Positions 52,620 through 61,592 of a DNA stretch of 64,000 nt are shown piece after piece; position 1 is the first letter of the stretch; the number at the start of each line of letters is the position of its first letter. Position numbers and translations under genes: made by a program. Origin of the DNA: Oceanospirillum sp047518265 (GTDB taxonomy: Bacteria > Pseudomonadota > Gammaproteobacteria > Pseudomonadales > Halomonadaceae); assembly GCA_047518265.1 (NCBI GenBank), contig JAKZRG010000021.1:1-64000 (forward strand), given 5' to 3'. The notes beneath the pieces were generated by a model, which made no database searches, was not told where the DNA came from, and saw only the letters and a program-made list of their open reading frames with translations.

Positions 52620-53522
52620 ATGGATAAATATACGGCGATGCGGGTTTTTTGTCGCGTGGTAGAGCGTGAAAGTTTTGCCGCAACAGGCCGGGATATGAAT
52701 TTATCCACTGCCATGGTGAGTAAATACGTTGCAGCTCTGGAGAAAGAGCTAGGTACGCGTTTATTAAATCGTACGACGCGTCGGGTGAACCCTACAGATG
52801 AAGGTCTGTATTACTACAACCGCTGCTGTACCTTATTGCTGGAATTAGATGAATTAGAATCCTCCGTAGCCCAACAAGGCAATGATCCCAGAGGTGTTTT
52901 ACGCTTAACTGCGCCTATGGATTTTAGCTTGTTGCATCTGATGGAGCCGATACGACTGTTCCAACAGCAGTACCCTCTGGTGCGTATCGAAGTGGATTTG
53001 GATGATCGTCAGCGTAACTTACTTGCCGATAAATTTGATGTGGCTATTCGTATTGCTCATCTTAGTGATTCCACCATGGTGGCGAGAAAAATTACCCAAT
53101 GTACCAGCCATATTTATGCTTCTCCTGAATATCTCGCCATAAATGGCACGCCACAAACCCCTGAGGATTTACAGCATCATAGAAGCTTGATGTATACCAA
53201 CTTAGCTCAGGATAGAAACTATTGGATTTTTAATGACAAAGAGGGAAAACGTCAGCGGGTACGTATGCATTGGACGTTAGCGATGAATAATGGACGGGCT
53301 TTATGTGAGGCTGCTGCTCAAGGTATGGGGGTTATTCAACAACCCGATTTTATGACCAGTGAACTGGTGCAACAAGGACGGTTACAGCAGATCTTAACGG
53401 ATCTGCCTCCTTTGGAATTTAATGTTTATGCGGTGTATCAGCATCGACAGTTTTTACCCCAGCGTATTGTGGCTTTTGTGGACTTTTTGCTGGAGTACTT
53501 TAAAAATCATAAAAGATGGTAA
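52620..53522 (+). CDS. LysR-family transcriptional regulator
   Basis: A 300-residue regulator with an N-terminal winged HTH (ESFAATGRDMNLSTAMVSKY, about residues 17-36) and a C-terminal substrate-binding-like effector domain starting near GVLRLTAPMDFS. The subgroup resembles the AaeR/DmlR-type regulators. It is divergent from the yceI-like gene across about 220 bases. The effector is unknown. Typical length and complete. Confidence 0.9.
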   Translation: MDKYTAMRVFCRVVERESFAATGRDMNLSTAMVSKYVAALEKELGTRLLNRTTRRVNPTDEGLYYYNRCCTLLLELDELESSVAQQGNDPRGVLRLTAPMDFSLLHLMEPIRLFQQQYPLVRIEVDLDDRQRNLLADKFDVAIRIAHLSDSTMVARKITQCTSHIYASPEYLAINGTPQTPEDLQHHRSLMYTNLAQDRNYWIFNDKEGKRQRVRMHWTLAMNNGRALCEAAAQGMGVIQQPDFMTSELVQQGRLQQILTDLPPLEFNVYAVYQHRQFLPQRIVAFVDFLLEYFKNHKRW

Positions 53523-53604
53523 GCTACGGATCTCACTAAAAATATTCCAATCTTTTATGGCCTAGAGCCAGAGAAGAGAGGACATTTCTGTTATCGGCTA
53601 TCCT

Positions 53605-54441
53605 ATGACACAAGATTACTGTATTGATTCTTCGCCGGTTCTTGTGATGGATTCCGGTGTAGGTGGATTATCTATTGCTCAGGAGATGCGTTGCCTTCTT
53701 CCTGAGCTACCTTTGCTTTATCTCGCAGATAACGCGGCTTTACCTTACGGTAATAAGTCTGAAGCATGGCTGAAGGCAAGGGTTTTAAATCTGGTGAAAT
53801 CTGTCTTACAGGAAGATAACATCAGGATGTTGGTGATTGCCTGTAATACAGCCAGTACCGTGGTTTTGGATCACCTGAGAGCTGAATTGAAAATCCCTGT
53901 TGTTGGCGTTGTTCCTGCAATTAAGCCGGCTTCTGAGTGCTCAGGGTCGGGACATATTGGCTTGTTGGCTACACCGGGAACGGTCAGTCGCCATTATACC
54001 GATGATTTGGTGAAACATTTTGCTGAGGGTTGTCGGGTTTCTCGTCTAGGTTCTACTGAGCTGGTGCGGTTGGCGGAAGAGAAATTGGCGGGTAAGCGTA
54101 TTTGCTTATCTCGATTAGAGCAGGCGATGGCACCTCTGTTTAATCAAACAGACTTGGATACCATCGTTTTAGGCTGTACACATTTTCCTCTGCTAAAACC
54201 TGAACTGGAACAGATTGCACCAAGAAGGATTCGGTGGGTAGATTCAGGTAAAGCCGTGGCCGAAAGAGTGCAGAGCTTATTACAGGATATGCCTCAGACA
54301 TCTATTGTGGGTCAATCTCGGGCAAAGCGAAACAGGGCGTTGTTAACCGGCTCATTATGTTCAGGGCTCAAGCAAAGCTTTGATAATATGGGGTATTCTT
54401 CTGTTCAGCCTCTTTCAGGTTTTAGCTCGGGGAGCCTCTGA
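53605..54441 (+). CDS. murI: Glutamate racemase
   Basis: A cytoplasmic enzyme (278 residues) that converts L- to D-glutamate for peptidoglycan. MDSGVGGLSIAQEM is the N-terminal signature, DNAALPYGNKSE follows, and the two catalytic cysteines are in VIACNTAS (near residue 75) and VLGCTHFPLL (near 193). It lies downstream of a LysR gene with an 82-base gap; functional linkage is not evident. It is convergent with the next LysR gene. Confidence 0.95.
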   Translation: MTQDYCIDSSPVLVMDSGVGGLSIAQEMRCLLPELPLLYLADNAALPYGNKSEAWLKARVLNLVKSVLQEDNIRMLVIACNTASTVVLDHLRAELKIPVVGVVPAIKPASECSGSGHIGLLATPGTVSRHYTDDLVKHFAEGCRVSRLGSTELVRLAEEKLAGKRICLSRLEQAMAPLFNQTDLDTIVLGCTHFPLLKPELEQIAPRRIRWVDSGKAVAERVQSLLQDMPQTSIVGQSRAKRNRALLTGSLCSGLKQSFDNMGYSSVQPLSGFSSGSL

Positions 54442-54476
54442 AAATCTGAGCAAGAAAGTACTTCTTTACAGGCTCC

Positions 54477-55361
54477 TTAGCCCAGTCTTAGTTCAGATAG
54501 ACGATCCAATAGCCATTGTGCACCAGGACCGATAGCTCGCTTTTCTGTCCACACCACATCAATGCCTTGTAAGGATGCATCCTGTTGATAGGTGCGTTTT
54601 AATACGATTAGCTCACCGCTACTGAGTTCATCCCGTACTACGGATTCATGTAGGTTTGCCCATCCCAAACCTGCGCAGAGTAGTTCTGCGATCACAAAAG
54701 GGCTTTCTGCGTACCAGACCTTAGGGCTTAATATTTGTTCGTTATGGCTGGTATCGTCAGGGTTTAAACTTTTAGGTATCAATTGACGGTAGCAGCGCAG
54801 ATCACTGTGGTTGATTTCATCTATTTGAGCTAAGGGATGATTTTTACTGCATACGGGCATTTTTCTGGAATGACCAATACCTCTAAAGCGAAATCCTTGA
54901 GGGTATTCCTCTTGTTCTAACATCAAGCCCATATCTGCCCGACCATTGCGCAGTAATTCAGCCACATCATTTTCGCCTGGATCAAGTAGCTCTAATTCAA
55001 TATGGGGATAAGCTTTCTCAAACTCGATCAGTAATTTAATCACGGGTGGGATAAAGATGTTCTGCTCAATGGCAAGACACAGCGCACTCTCTTCCCCTAA
55101 GTTTAGGGATTTCGCTCGACTGATAAAGTCATTATGACTTTCCATAATGGCATAAGCAGATTTAAGCAGGGACTCTCCTGCTAGTGTCAGAGTGGGCCGA
55201 CGGGTCGAACGATCAAATAGATCCACACCCGATTCTATCTCCAAATTAATAACGGCATTGCTCACAGCTGATTGTGCTTTTTTTAATCGTCTGGCAGCAG
55301 CAGAGAAGGAGCCTGTTTCTGCTGCTGCCACAAAGGCATTGAGTTGTTCAATATTTGGCAT
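54477..55361 (-). CDS. LysR-family regulator, divergent from PACE transporter
   Basis: A 294-residue regulator. The HTH is in TGSFSAAARRLKKAQSAVSN (about residues 16-35), followed by the linker helix and effector domain (ALCLAIEQNIFIPPV onward). It is divergent from a PACE-family efflux gene, a common arrangement for LysR regulators of such pumps, so it probably controls that gene. The effector is unknown. Confidence 0.88.
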   Translation of the reverse strand: MPNIEQLNAFVAAAETGSFSAAARRLKKAQSAVSNAVINLEIESGVDLFDRSTRRPTLTLAGESLLKSAYAIMESHNDFISRAKSLNLGEESALCLAIEQNIFIPPVIKLLIEFEKAYPHIELELLDPGENDVAELLRNGRADMGLMLEQEEYPQGFRFRGIGHSRKMPVCSKNHPLAQIDEINHSDLRCYRQLIPKSLNPDDTSHNEQILSPKVWYAESPFVIAELLCAGLGWANLHESVVRDELSSGELIVLKRTYQQDASLQGIDVVWTEKRAIGPGAQWLLDRLSELRLG

Positions 55362-55475
55362 CAGAAGTATCTCAAAATTAGATAGAAACTAACTTTAATA
55401 TATCTGAATAACCCATAGAATACTCTCTGTCTTTAAGACACCTTTAATCAATTTGATGTTTAAGTGAGTGAGAGA

Positions 55476-55952
55476 ATGGAACAGAAAAAAATTGTGGTTC
55501 GGTCTGGTTGGGATCGTGCCCGCTATGTACTGGCTTTTGAATTTTTTCTGCTACTGTGTCTGGCGCCAACAGCGGCCTTTTTGTTGGAGCGTGATGCCGT
55601 TGATATAGGCGGGTTAGCCATTATCCTGAGTATAAAAGCGATGATTATTAATGTGATTTATAACTACTTTTACGATCGCTTTGATATCAAACGGGGTGTC
55701 GTACCTACAGAGCGTACGAAGGGGCAACGGCTGGTGCATGCCATAGGTTTTGAAGGCATCTTAACACTTACTTCTTTGCCGCTTGTTATGTGGTGGTTAG
55801 ATTTTGGTGTCTTACAGGCGTTGGCTATGGATGCGGCTATGATGGCCTTTATTGTTGTCTATACCTATGTGTTTACATTGGGGTATGACAAATTATTTCC
55901 GGTGATTCAGCCGGAGGATCAGGCTTGTTTAGAGAGTGCTCAGGCAGGATAA
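55476..55952 (+). CDS. PACE-family multidrug/biguanide efflux protein
   Basis: A 158-residue, four-helix inner-membrane protein with two tandem BTP repeats, the PACE (AceI-like) family that exports cationic compounds such as chlorhexidine. Conserved spots are GWDRARYVLAFEFFLLL at the start of repeat one, NVIYNYFYDRFD at the loop, and RLVHAIGFEGILTLTSLP at the start of repeat two. I chose ATG 55476 over GTG 55464 because only the former has purine-rich GAGAGA upstream. The stop codon lies in the centre of a palindrome that acts as terminator. Confidence 0.87.
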   Translation: MEQKKIVVRSGWDRARYVLAFEFFLLLCLAPTAAFLLERDAVDIGGLAIILSIKAMIINVIYNYFYDRFDIKRGVVPTERTKGQRLVHAIGFEGILTLTSLPLVMWWLDFGVLQALAMDAAMMAFIVVYTYVFTLGYDKLFPVIQPEDQACLESAQAG

Positions 55953-55972
55953 TCCTGCCTGTTCTTGTCTTC
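55941..55972 (+). terminator. Terminator overlapping the PACE gene stop
   Basis: The perfect inverted repeat CAGGCAGGAT/ATCCTGCCTG contains the TAA stop and is followed by TTCTTGTCTTC. Confidence 0.6.
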
Positions 55973-56013
55973 TAGAGATGACCGTTGGGGTGAGATAATT
56001 CGCTGGTAGAGGG

Positions 56014-57114
56014 TTACAGGGCACAAAGTTTATCAATGACTTCCTTTACCTTGTCATCTGTTTTCATACCTTCTTCATAGTGATGGATAAAATCCTGAGC
56101 AGATTTATTAATAATCTTCAATAACAGAGTCTCTTGTGACTCCGTGAGTCCCCAGTCATCAAAGGCTTTTTGAATATCCAATAACAGATTGTCCATAATA
56201 TTATGAGTGACGGTTTTATAGCTGGACTGTTGATGACTCGTTTCAAAGATGGCCTGCTGGGCATCGGCAATCAAGGTCGATAGCTTTAGATCTGATTCCA
56301 AGGCCGCCACTATCTTATTAGCCGTATCTGCAAAGGTAGTAATGTAATCTTGATAACGCTTTTTAATATCATCATTATCGGGCATGTTTTTCGCGAGAAC
56401 CGAAACATTTCCAAGATTAAAAATTGCTCTGTTCTCATATTCTTTGGTTTTTCCATTGCTGGCCAGACGGTTTAGAATCTCTTTTTCTAAGGGGGAAACC
56501 GGATTTTGTGATGAAGCAAAAACATCGCCTTTAGAGAATGAAATTTTAACCGTGCTCATCAGGCTAAATTTCTCTAGGGCACCTACCATGGCATTAGCCA
56601 GCTCTGAAATAGAGCCAACGGTTGAGGTATCTTTCAGGTAATCGATAACGACGGCAAGTTCACCTGCGGAATTTAATGCAGTGTGAGCGGTAGTAAAAGC
56701 ATTAGCCTTGTCTTTTAAAATAGAATCCCTGAGCTTTTTATTTTCTACGGCTAATCGTACCTTTTGTAGCAATACATCAGGAGATGCGGGTTTTACGATG
56801 TAATCTGAGCCTCCGGCATTGTAGCCGGATATTTTCTCTTCCGTGGTGTCATGGGCGGAGACAAAAATAACATCAATATCTTGAGTTGCTGGATTTTGCT
56901 TTAATTGTTGGCAAGTTTCATAACCGTTTAATTCCGGCATAGAAACATCCAGTAAGATAACATCGGGTTGTTTTTTCTCAGCGGCTTCCAGACCCATTGC
57001 ACCATTGTTGGCAATAATGACCGAATAATTTTTTGATAGCGTTGAAAACAGGAAAGAAATATCAATGGGAGAGTCATCAATAATCAGAACGGTAGATTGA
57101 TTCTTTTTAGTCAT
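56014..57114 (-). CDS. Response regulator with unrecognised C-terminal output region
   Basis: A 366-residue protein. The N-terminal receiver domain (about residues 8-125) has VLIIDDSPIDISFL, the phosphoacceptor Asp in VILLDVSMPELNGYE, and the conserved Lys in YIVKPASPDVL. From about residue 150 a long, mostly helical region follows (for example GSISELANAMVGALEKFSLM and FDDWGLTESQETLLLKIINK) that I do not recognise as a DNA-binding or enzymatic domain. The ATG at 57114 overlaps the end of the upstream HPt gene by 8 bases, so the pair forms a phosphorelay unit. No histidine kinase is adjacent to the pair. Confidence 0.85.
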   Translation of the reverse strand: MTKKNQSTVLIIDDSPIDISFLFSTLSKNYSVIIANNGAMGLEAAEKKQPDVILLDVSMPELNGYETCQQLKQNPATQDIDVIFVSAHDTTEEKISGYNAGGSDYIVKPASPDVLLQKVRLAVENKKLRDSILKDKANAFTTAHTALNSAGELAVVIDYLKDTSTVGSISELANAMVGALEKFSLMSTVKISFSKGDVFASSQNPVSPLEKEILNRLASNGKTKEYENRAIFNLGNVSVLAKNMPDNDDIKKRYQDYITTFADTANKIVAALESDLKLSTLIADAQQAIFETSHQQSSYKTVTHNIMDNLLLDIQKAFDDWGLTESQETLLLKIINKSAQDFIHHYEEGMKTDDKVKEVIDKLCAL

Positions 57115-57739
57115 TATATTTCCCGCCCTGAACGGATAGTTTGGATAATGCTTGTTTCGCCGCAGCAATATCAAAAATACGCATTAAATCTAATAAATGA
57201 TGCACGCTGGGATAATGGTCACTGGGCAGTTTATGGCTGAGCTGTTCGATAAGGTTCAAAGCTTCTGCGTAGTCGTCGCCAAAGCAGTTATTGGCTGCTT
57301 CTAGCGTTTGCTGAATCTCTCGATCACTTAATTGACTAACTGTGGAAGCAGAGGCTTTTTGATCCGCCAGCTGCTGCTCTATAAGCAGTTGTTCCGTGAG
57401 ATGCACTATCGCCTGTTCAACGGCTTCTAAAGTATCCGTTTGTTGCTTGGAGTAGTGTACCAAGCCTGTTGATATTTGCTCTTGGTCATTAGACTTTATG
57501 GCTTGCTCTAGGCGTTTTGCTGCGAGAGATAAGGGCTCTGCACCAATATTTGAACTGATGCCCTTTAGGCTATGTACCAATGCGGCTGCAGCAATCATTT
57601 CCTTTTCTTCGACTCGTTTTGAGATTTGTTCAGCGCTATCGCTGTAGGAGCGAAGAAACTCTTTTAGAATTGAAAGGCACAGGCTTTTATCCTGATTGAT
57701 TCTTTCCAGAGTATCGTCGAGATTCAGAATCACCTGCAT
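57107..57739 (-). CDS. HPt phosphotransfer protein
   Basis: A 210-residue histidine phosphotransfer protein. The HPt domain covers about residues 5-115 with the phosphoacceptor histidine in ALVHSLKGISSNIGAEPLSL. The C-terminal 90 residues (from SASTVSQLSDREIQQTLEAA) form a second helical region of unknown role. It relays phosphate to or from a receiver domain, probably that of the response regulator encoded directly downstream with overlapping frames. It is the first gene of this two-gene unit. Confidence 0.85.
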   Translation of the reverse strand: MQVILNLDDTLERINQDKSLCLSILKEFLRSYSDSAEQISKRVEEKEMIAAAALVHSLKGISSNIGAEPLSLAAKRLEQAIKSNDQEQISTGLVHYSKQQTDTLEAVEQAIVHLTEQLLIEQQLADQKASASTVSQLSDREIQQTLEAANNCFGDDYAEALNLIEQLSHKLPSDHYPSVHHLLDLMRIFDIAAAKQALSKLSVQGGKYND

Positions 57740-58098
57740 AAGTATTACCTTGTTTATCTGGCTTGCAGTATCAACCGATTTTCACCGGGCTGACTCGGGG
57801 AGTGGTTTGATTTATACCATTCCCGATTAGTTATCAGTGATAACAATCTCCGAGTACACCTAGAGTGATCCGGTTTTTCCTTATTTTTCATCTATAAGGA
57901 ATTATCGGGATTGGTATTATTATCTAAATCTGCATATAAATTACATTTTAATAAAGACTTTGTAAAGTTAGGGACTTAGGGCGAACTGATAAGGGGTTTC
58001 TCAAGATTTTATGGGCAATTTCAAAACTACATGCGTAAACAAAAGTATGTTGTAATTAATAGGTTGCATGGACAAGCTGAAACCGGATAGAGCGGCAT
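57740..58098. other. Intergenic region with MITE-like element
   Basis: These 360 gene-free bases contain the inverted-repeat element at 57814-57917 and AT-rich sequence that should hold the promoter of the response-regulator/kinase genes. I do not see here the CTGAC direct repeats present before the two repeat-protein genes. Confidence 0.5.
57814..57917. repeat. Short MITE-like element with imperfect inverted ends
   Basis: The ends ATACCATTCCCGATTA and the complement of TTATCGGGATTGGTAT match at 14 of 16 positions, enclosing 72 bases that include a TTATCAGTGATAA palindrome. Its right end has a relative at 40955-40978. No clear target duplication is seen. Confidence 0.5.
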
Positions 58099-58821
58099 AT
58101 GAGTAAAATTGTTTTAGTAGAAGATGACCTGCCTTTAGCAGAGATGGTGCAGGAGTTTCTGAAGATAGAGGGATATCAGGTATTTTGGGCCGGTGATGGC
58201 GAAGAGGGAGAGCGCTTGGTGCTTGAGCATCAGCCGGATCTGATTATCCTGGATATGATGCTGCCAGGGATCGACGGCTTTGAGGTTTGTCGGCGACTGA
58301 GACCAGAGTTTACGGGCATTATCATTATGTTAACCGCTCGTGATGAAGAGCTAACAGAGGTAACGGCGCTTAAATTAGGTGTGGATGACTATATTACTAA
58401 GCCCGTTCGGGCGCAGATTCTTCTAGCCAGAATCGAGGCGCAATTGCGTCGTTATCAGCGGCTGGATCAGGAGGCCTTTTCTCAGGATCAAGAGGAATTA
58501 GACGGTTTTCATGTGGGACGTTTGCATCTGAATGAAAAACAGAGAGCGGTGACTATGAGTCATCGAGTAGTGGAGCTATCCGATGCAGAGTTCGATTTGC
58601 TGAAGCTCTTTATGCAACAGCCCGGTGAACTTTTGAATCGTGAAAACCTATTTACTCGTCTTAGAGGCATTGAGTATGACGGCTTGGATCGCTCCATTGA
58701 TATGCGTATTTCAACACTGAGAAAAAAGCTCACTGATGCCAGTCGTCAGGCCGAGGCCGAGCATGAGTGGATTAAAACGGTGCGGGGTAAGGGGTATATG
58801 TTGGTGGCTGACAATTGCTGA
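58099..58821 (+). CDS. OmpR-family response regulator (RstA-like)
   Basis: A 240-residue DNA-binding response regulator. The receiver domain (1-115) has VEDDLPLAEMV, the phosphoacceptor Asp in LIILDMMLPGIDG (about residue 51), LTARDEE and DDYITKPVRAQIL. The C-terminal winged helix (about 135-240) has VELSDAEFDLLKLF, RSIDMRISTLRKKL and IKTVRGKGYMLV. It pairs with the kinase encoded 35 bases downstream. OmpR-type regulators bind direct repeats of 10-11 bp; such repeats precede the two nearby repeat-protein genes, which are the inferred targets. Confidence 0.93.
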   Translation: MSKIVLVEDDLPLAEMVQEFLKIEGYQVFWAGDGEEGERLVLEHQPDLIILDMMLPGIDGFEVCRRLRPEFTGIIIMLTARDEELTEVTALKLGVDDYITKPVRAQILLARIEAQLRRYQRLDQEAFSQDQEELDGFHVGRLHLNEKQRAVTMSHRVVELSDAEFDLLKLFMQQPGELLNRENLFTRLRGIEYDGLDRSIDMRISTLRKKLTDASRQAEAEHEWIKTVRGKGYMLVADNC

Positions 58822-58856
58822 CGGCACAAGTGCCATAGGCATGGCACACTCTCACT

Positions 58857-60494
58857 ATGATTTCTATTATTGTTCGCATTGTCTTAGGCAGTTTAATCGG
58901 AGCCATACTGGCCAACCAGATCTCTGAAATGGCATTAGATGATAGGTTTATTGATGTTGACCTGTCTGATGGCCGACGTCAGAGCCTAGCTGTCGCTTCT
59001 TTATACCCTTCGGTCTCCGTTGATGAGCTGCAAACCCTTGCAGAGGGGTTTTACTGGTATGTGGCCTTTGAACAAGAGCTGCCGGAATGCTTCTACCCTA
59101 TTGATCTGTCAAAATTCGATTTGGCCGGTGAAGAACGCCAAAATGATACGTCGCTATCTGTTGTACCTCCCCAGTTTGCAAACAGCCTATTTTACGAGAA
59201 TGACTGGCCTCTCTTTGAAAGACCGGGTTGCTTTCCAGTGTGGGATGAAGAGTGGGGTGAAGAGTGGGGTGAGGCGCAAGATAAAGATAAAAAATGGGAA
59301 GACGAAGAGATGGCATTGGATGGAGACATCAAGTTTTCAGAGGGTATGAATTTTGACGACAGGATGAGCTACGGCGATGACATGGGTTATGACAAGGACA
59401 TGAGCCTGCAAGGGGATATGGATCTTGATGATATGACGGACTTTGATGGCAAGACGGATCTGGACGATAGGATGAGTTTTGATGGGGAGACGGGGCTTGA
59501 AAATGACCCGTTTGAATACCGTCAGGCTATTTCAGTACCCGGCGGTTATTTGGTGCTGGGGCCACAGAATGAACGCCTATATAACAGTCGCAGTGGACAA
59601 GTGCTTGATGAGCTAGATTTTTACAGCACGTCATTAATGTTTGTCTGTATGTTATTAGTGAATGCACTGCTATTAATGGGGTGGACGCGAGGCGTAGGGC
59701 GCTTACAGAAACTTACGGCAGCCTTTGCGACCGGTGATTTGGCTTTCCGTATTCAGGAGCGAGGCCCGGAACCTCTGAGAGTATTGATCAGTAATATGCA
59801 CCAAATGGCCAAGCAGCTTGATCAGGCTGAAAAGCAGCAGCAGGTCATGATGAATGCGCTGCCTCATGAATTAAGAACACCTTTAGCCAGAATTCGTATG
59901 GCCTGTGATATGTTGCAGGTTCAGCCAGAGCAGCAGGAAAAGTGGTTGGGACGGGCGCAACAATATCTGGATGATATGGAACACTTGGTACAGGCGCTAT
60001 TACGATTAAACCGTATTGCCAGTCAGCAATTAAAACCCGATGCCGAGCCGGTGGATCTAGCAGAGCTGACGAGCCACTTGGTTGAGCAAGAAAGCCAGCA
60101 CGATCCAAGAATTCACTGTCATTTTGTTGATGATACAATCAAAACTCTACCTGTTATTGGTGATCGAGAATTGATCTCAGTGGTGATAAGCAATCTGATC
60201 ATGAATGCTTGCCGTTACAGTCAAACCGAGGTTTTAGTTCGAGTAGAACGGATGACTGACAAAGTACTGGTCTCTATATCAGATGATGGTAAGGGCTTCC
60301 CTGAAGAGCAAATAGCCCATCTGTTACAACCCTTTAATCGCGGTGACGAAAACCGCTCCCGAACGTCTGGTGGTTTTGGTCTTGGTTTGGCCATTGTGGA
60401 TGTGATTATTCGAGCGCATCACGGAAGGGTTCAATTATCCAATCTACCGGAAGGCGGTGCTTGTGTGCAGTTCGAGTTACCGTTAGTGGATTGA
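58857..60494 (+). CDS. Sensor histidine kinase with acidic, methionine-rich sensor
   Basis: A 545-residue membrane kinase. One membrane segment (IIVRIVLGSLIGAILANQ) starts the protein and a second lies near residues 260-280 (LMFVCMLLVNALLLMGW). Between them is a periplasmic sensor of about 235 residues, larger than in RstB. HAMP follows, then the HisKA motif ALPHELRTPLARIRMA with the phosphorylated His near residue 337. Next come the N-box NLIMNACRYSQ, SDDGKGFPEE and GFGLGLAIVDV. The sensor contains EEWGEEWGEA and about 60 residues of degenerate repeats such as FDDRMSYGDDMGYDKDMSLQ, rich in Asp, Met and Gly. Cation sensing is plausible but unproven. Confidence 0.9.
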   Translation: MISIIVRIVLGSLIGAILANQISEMALDDRFIDVDLSDGRRQSLAVASLYPSVSVDELQTLAEGFYWYVAFEQELPECFYPIDLSKFDLAGEERQNDTSLSVVPPQFANSLFYENDWPLFERPGCFPVWDEEWGEEWGEAQDKDKKWEDEEMALDGDIKFSEGMNFDDRMSYGDDMGYDKDMSLQGDMDLDDMTDFDGKTDLDDRMSFDGETGLENDPFEYRQAISVPGGYLVLGPQNERLYNSRSGQVLDELDFYSTSLMFVCMLLVNALLLMGWTRGVGRLQKLTAAFATGDLAFRIQERGPEPLRVLISNMHQMAKQLDQAEKQQQVMMNALPHELRTPLARIRMACDMLQVQPEQQEKWLGRAQQYLDDMEHLVQALLRLNRIASQQLKPDAEPVDLAELTSHLVEQESQHDPRIHCHFVDDTIKTLPVIGDRELISVVISNLIMNACRYSQTEVLVRVERMTDKVLVSISDDGKGFPEEQIAHLLQPFNRGDENRSRTSGGFGLGLAIVDVIIRAHHGRVQLSNLPEGGACVQFELPLVD

Positions 60495-60578
60495 GGCAGA
60501 ATAGTAATGAAAGAATCTGATCTGACAGAAATCATTCTAAAATGAGAGCTGTCAGATTCAGTCTGAACGTGCTGAAAA

Positions 60579-61304
60579 TTAATACTCTTCAAACGCCTCA
60601 ATCTGAAGCTCGATTTGATTGATCTGCTTGTTCAGCCCATCCACTTGAGCTTTTTCATTGCTGTTGAGCTGCTGATAACCTTTATTTAACCTTGCGTCCA
60701 AGCTCTCAAACAGCTTGTTGATGGTTTGTTGATCCTGTTCTGACGGATGGTTATTGGAATACAGAGTTTCCAGTTGCTGGTTCAGTTTTGATATCTGCTG
60801 TCTGTCTTTGGCACCTAGTTTGCTGAGTAACAGCTTGTCTTGTGCCTGTTGCAGTTGATCCACTTGCTCAAACTGGCCTTCTTGTCGTTGGTCAATCTGT
60901 TGGTTTAATCGATCAAGTTGTTGCGTGTCCTGAACACTAAAGCGTGATTCAACCGCAGAGAAAATGATATCAAGCTCTTTAAATAGTGGCTCTGCTTGTT
61001 TGGTAAGGGCTTTGTCGTTTAGCTGTTCTTCCATCAATTCCAGTTTCAGATAGATCTCTTCTGTTTTTATCAAATCGTTTTTGGTCATATGGCTTTCATA
61101 AACACCATCAACCTGTTGAAACAGTGTATCCAACTTCTGCAGGGATTGTCCCTGAGGGGATAGGGATAGGGAATCAGCGCTTATGATGGGTGTTTGAGGC
61201 TGCTGAGGCGTCGTGTTTCTGACTAAACGTTGTAGACCAAGCCCGGAGCTTTCCTTGGCTTGATGGTGGATATTTTGATTAATTGCAGAGGTAATGCCTT
61301 GCAT
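60579..61304 (-). CDS. Helical-repeat protein A, Gln-rich, unknown function
   Basis: A 241-residue soluble, strongly helical protein that I do not recognise. After a Ser/Gln-rich start (ISADSLSLSPQGQSLQKLDT) it repeats a pattern of Q-x5-LNxQ-x2-[LI] and LFxxLD, for example RQQISKLNQQLETLYSNN, DQQTINKLFESLDARLN and KAQVDGLNKQINQIE. The same pattern, more regular, builds the larger protein encoded at 61593-63659, so the two look homologous. It starts 30 bases downstream of a promoter whose layout is shared with that gene. No signal peptide. AGGAG precedes the ATG. Confidence 0.72.
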   Translation of the reverse strand: MQGITSAINQNIHHQAKESSGLGLQRLVRNTTPQQPQTPIISADSLSLSPQGQSLQKLDTLFQQVDGVYESHMTKNDLIKTEEIYLKLELMEEQLNDKALTKQAEPLFKELDIIFSAVESRFSVQDTQQLDRLNQQIDQRQEGQFEQVDQLQQAQDKLLLSKLGAKDRQQISKLNQQLETLYSNNHPSEQDQQTINKLFESLDARLNKGYQQLNSNEKAQVDGLNKQINQIELQIEAFEEY

Positions 61305-61341
61305 AAGGAAGCTCCTTGTTAATGTTCCATAACATCAACTT

Positions 61342-61390
61342 TATCAAGCTGCTTTTCTGTTGTACGTCAGCCGTCATCAGCTTATGTCAG
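61342..61390 (-). promoter_or_regulatory. Promoter with 10-bp-period CTGAC repeats, gene A
   Basis: On the minus strand CTGAC, CTGAT and CTGAC start at exactly 10-base steps (plus-strand GTCAG/ATCAG/GTCAG at 61386, 61376, 61366). The last one becomes CTGACG, a -35 box, followed after 17 bases by TTGATA. The same layout precedes gene B. Activation by an OmpR-type regulator is inferred. Confidence 0.72.
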
Positions 61391-61471
61391 GGGATTGTAA
61401 GGAGAGGTGGGGGTTTCATAGAAACAGTACATGTTCAGGAGGAGAGGGAGGGTTACCGGCTTTGTTAGTCT

Positions 61472-61505
61472 GATGACCAATCCCTATAAATCAGGATTGG
61501 TCATC
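61472..61505. repeat. Perfect 12-bp inverted repeat
   Basis: GATGACCAATCC/GGATTGGTCATC with a 10-base AT-rich loop, lying between the two repeat-protein genes. No T-run follows, so it is not an obvious terminator. Confidence 0.6.
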
Positions 61506-61592
61506 CGTATTAAAGCAGGTAACGCCTCAGTGTCATGATGTATTAGATTTTGCCTAATAGATCATTAACAAGTGCATCGTTAAAACGTTCTG

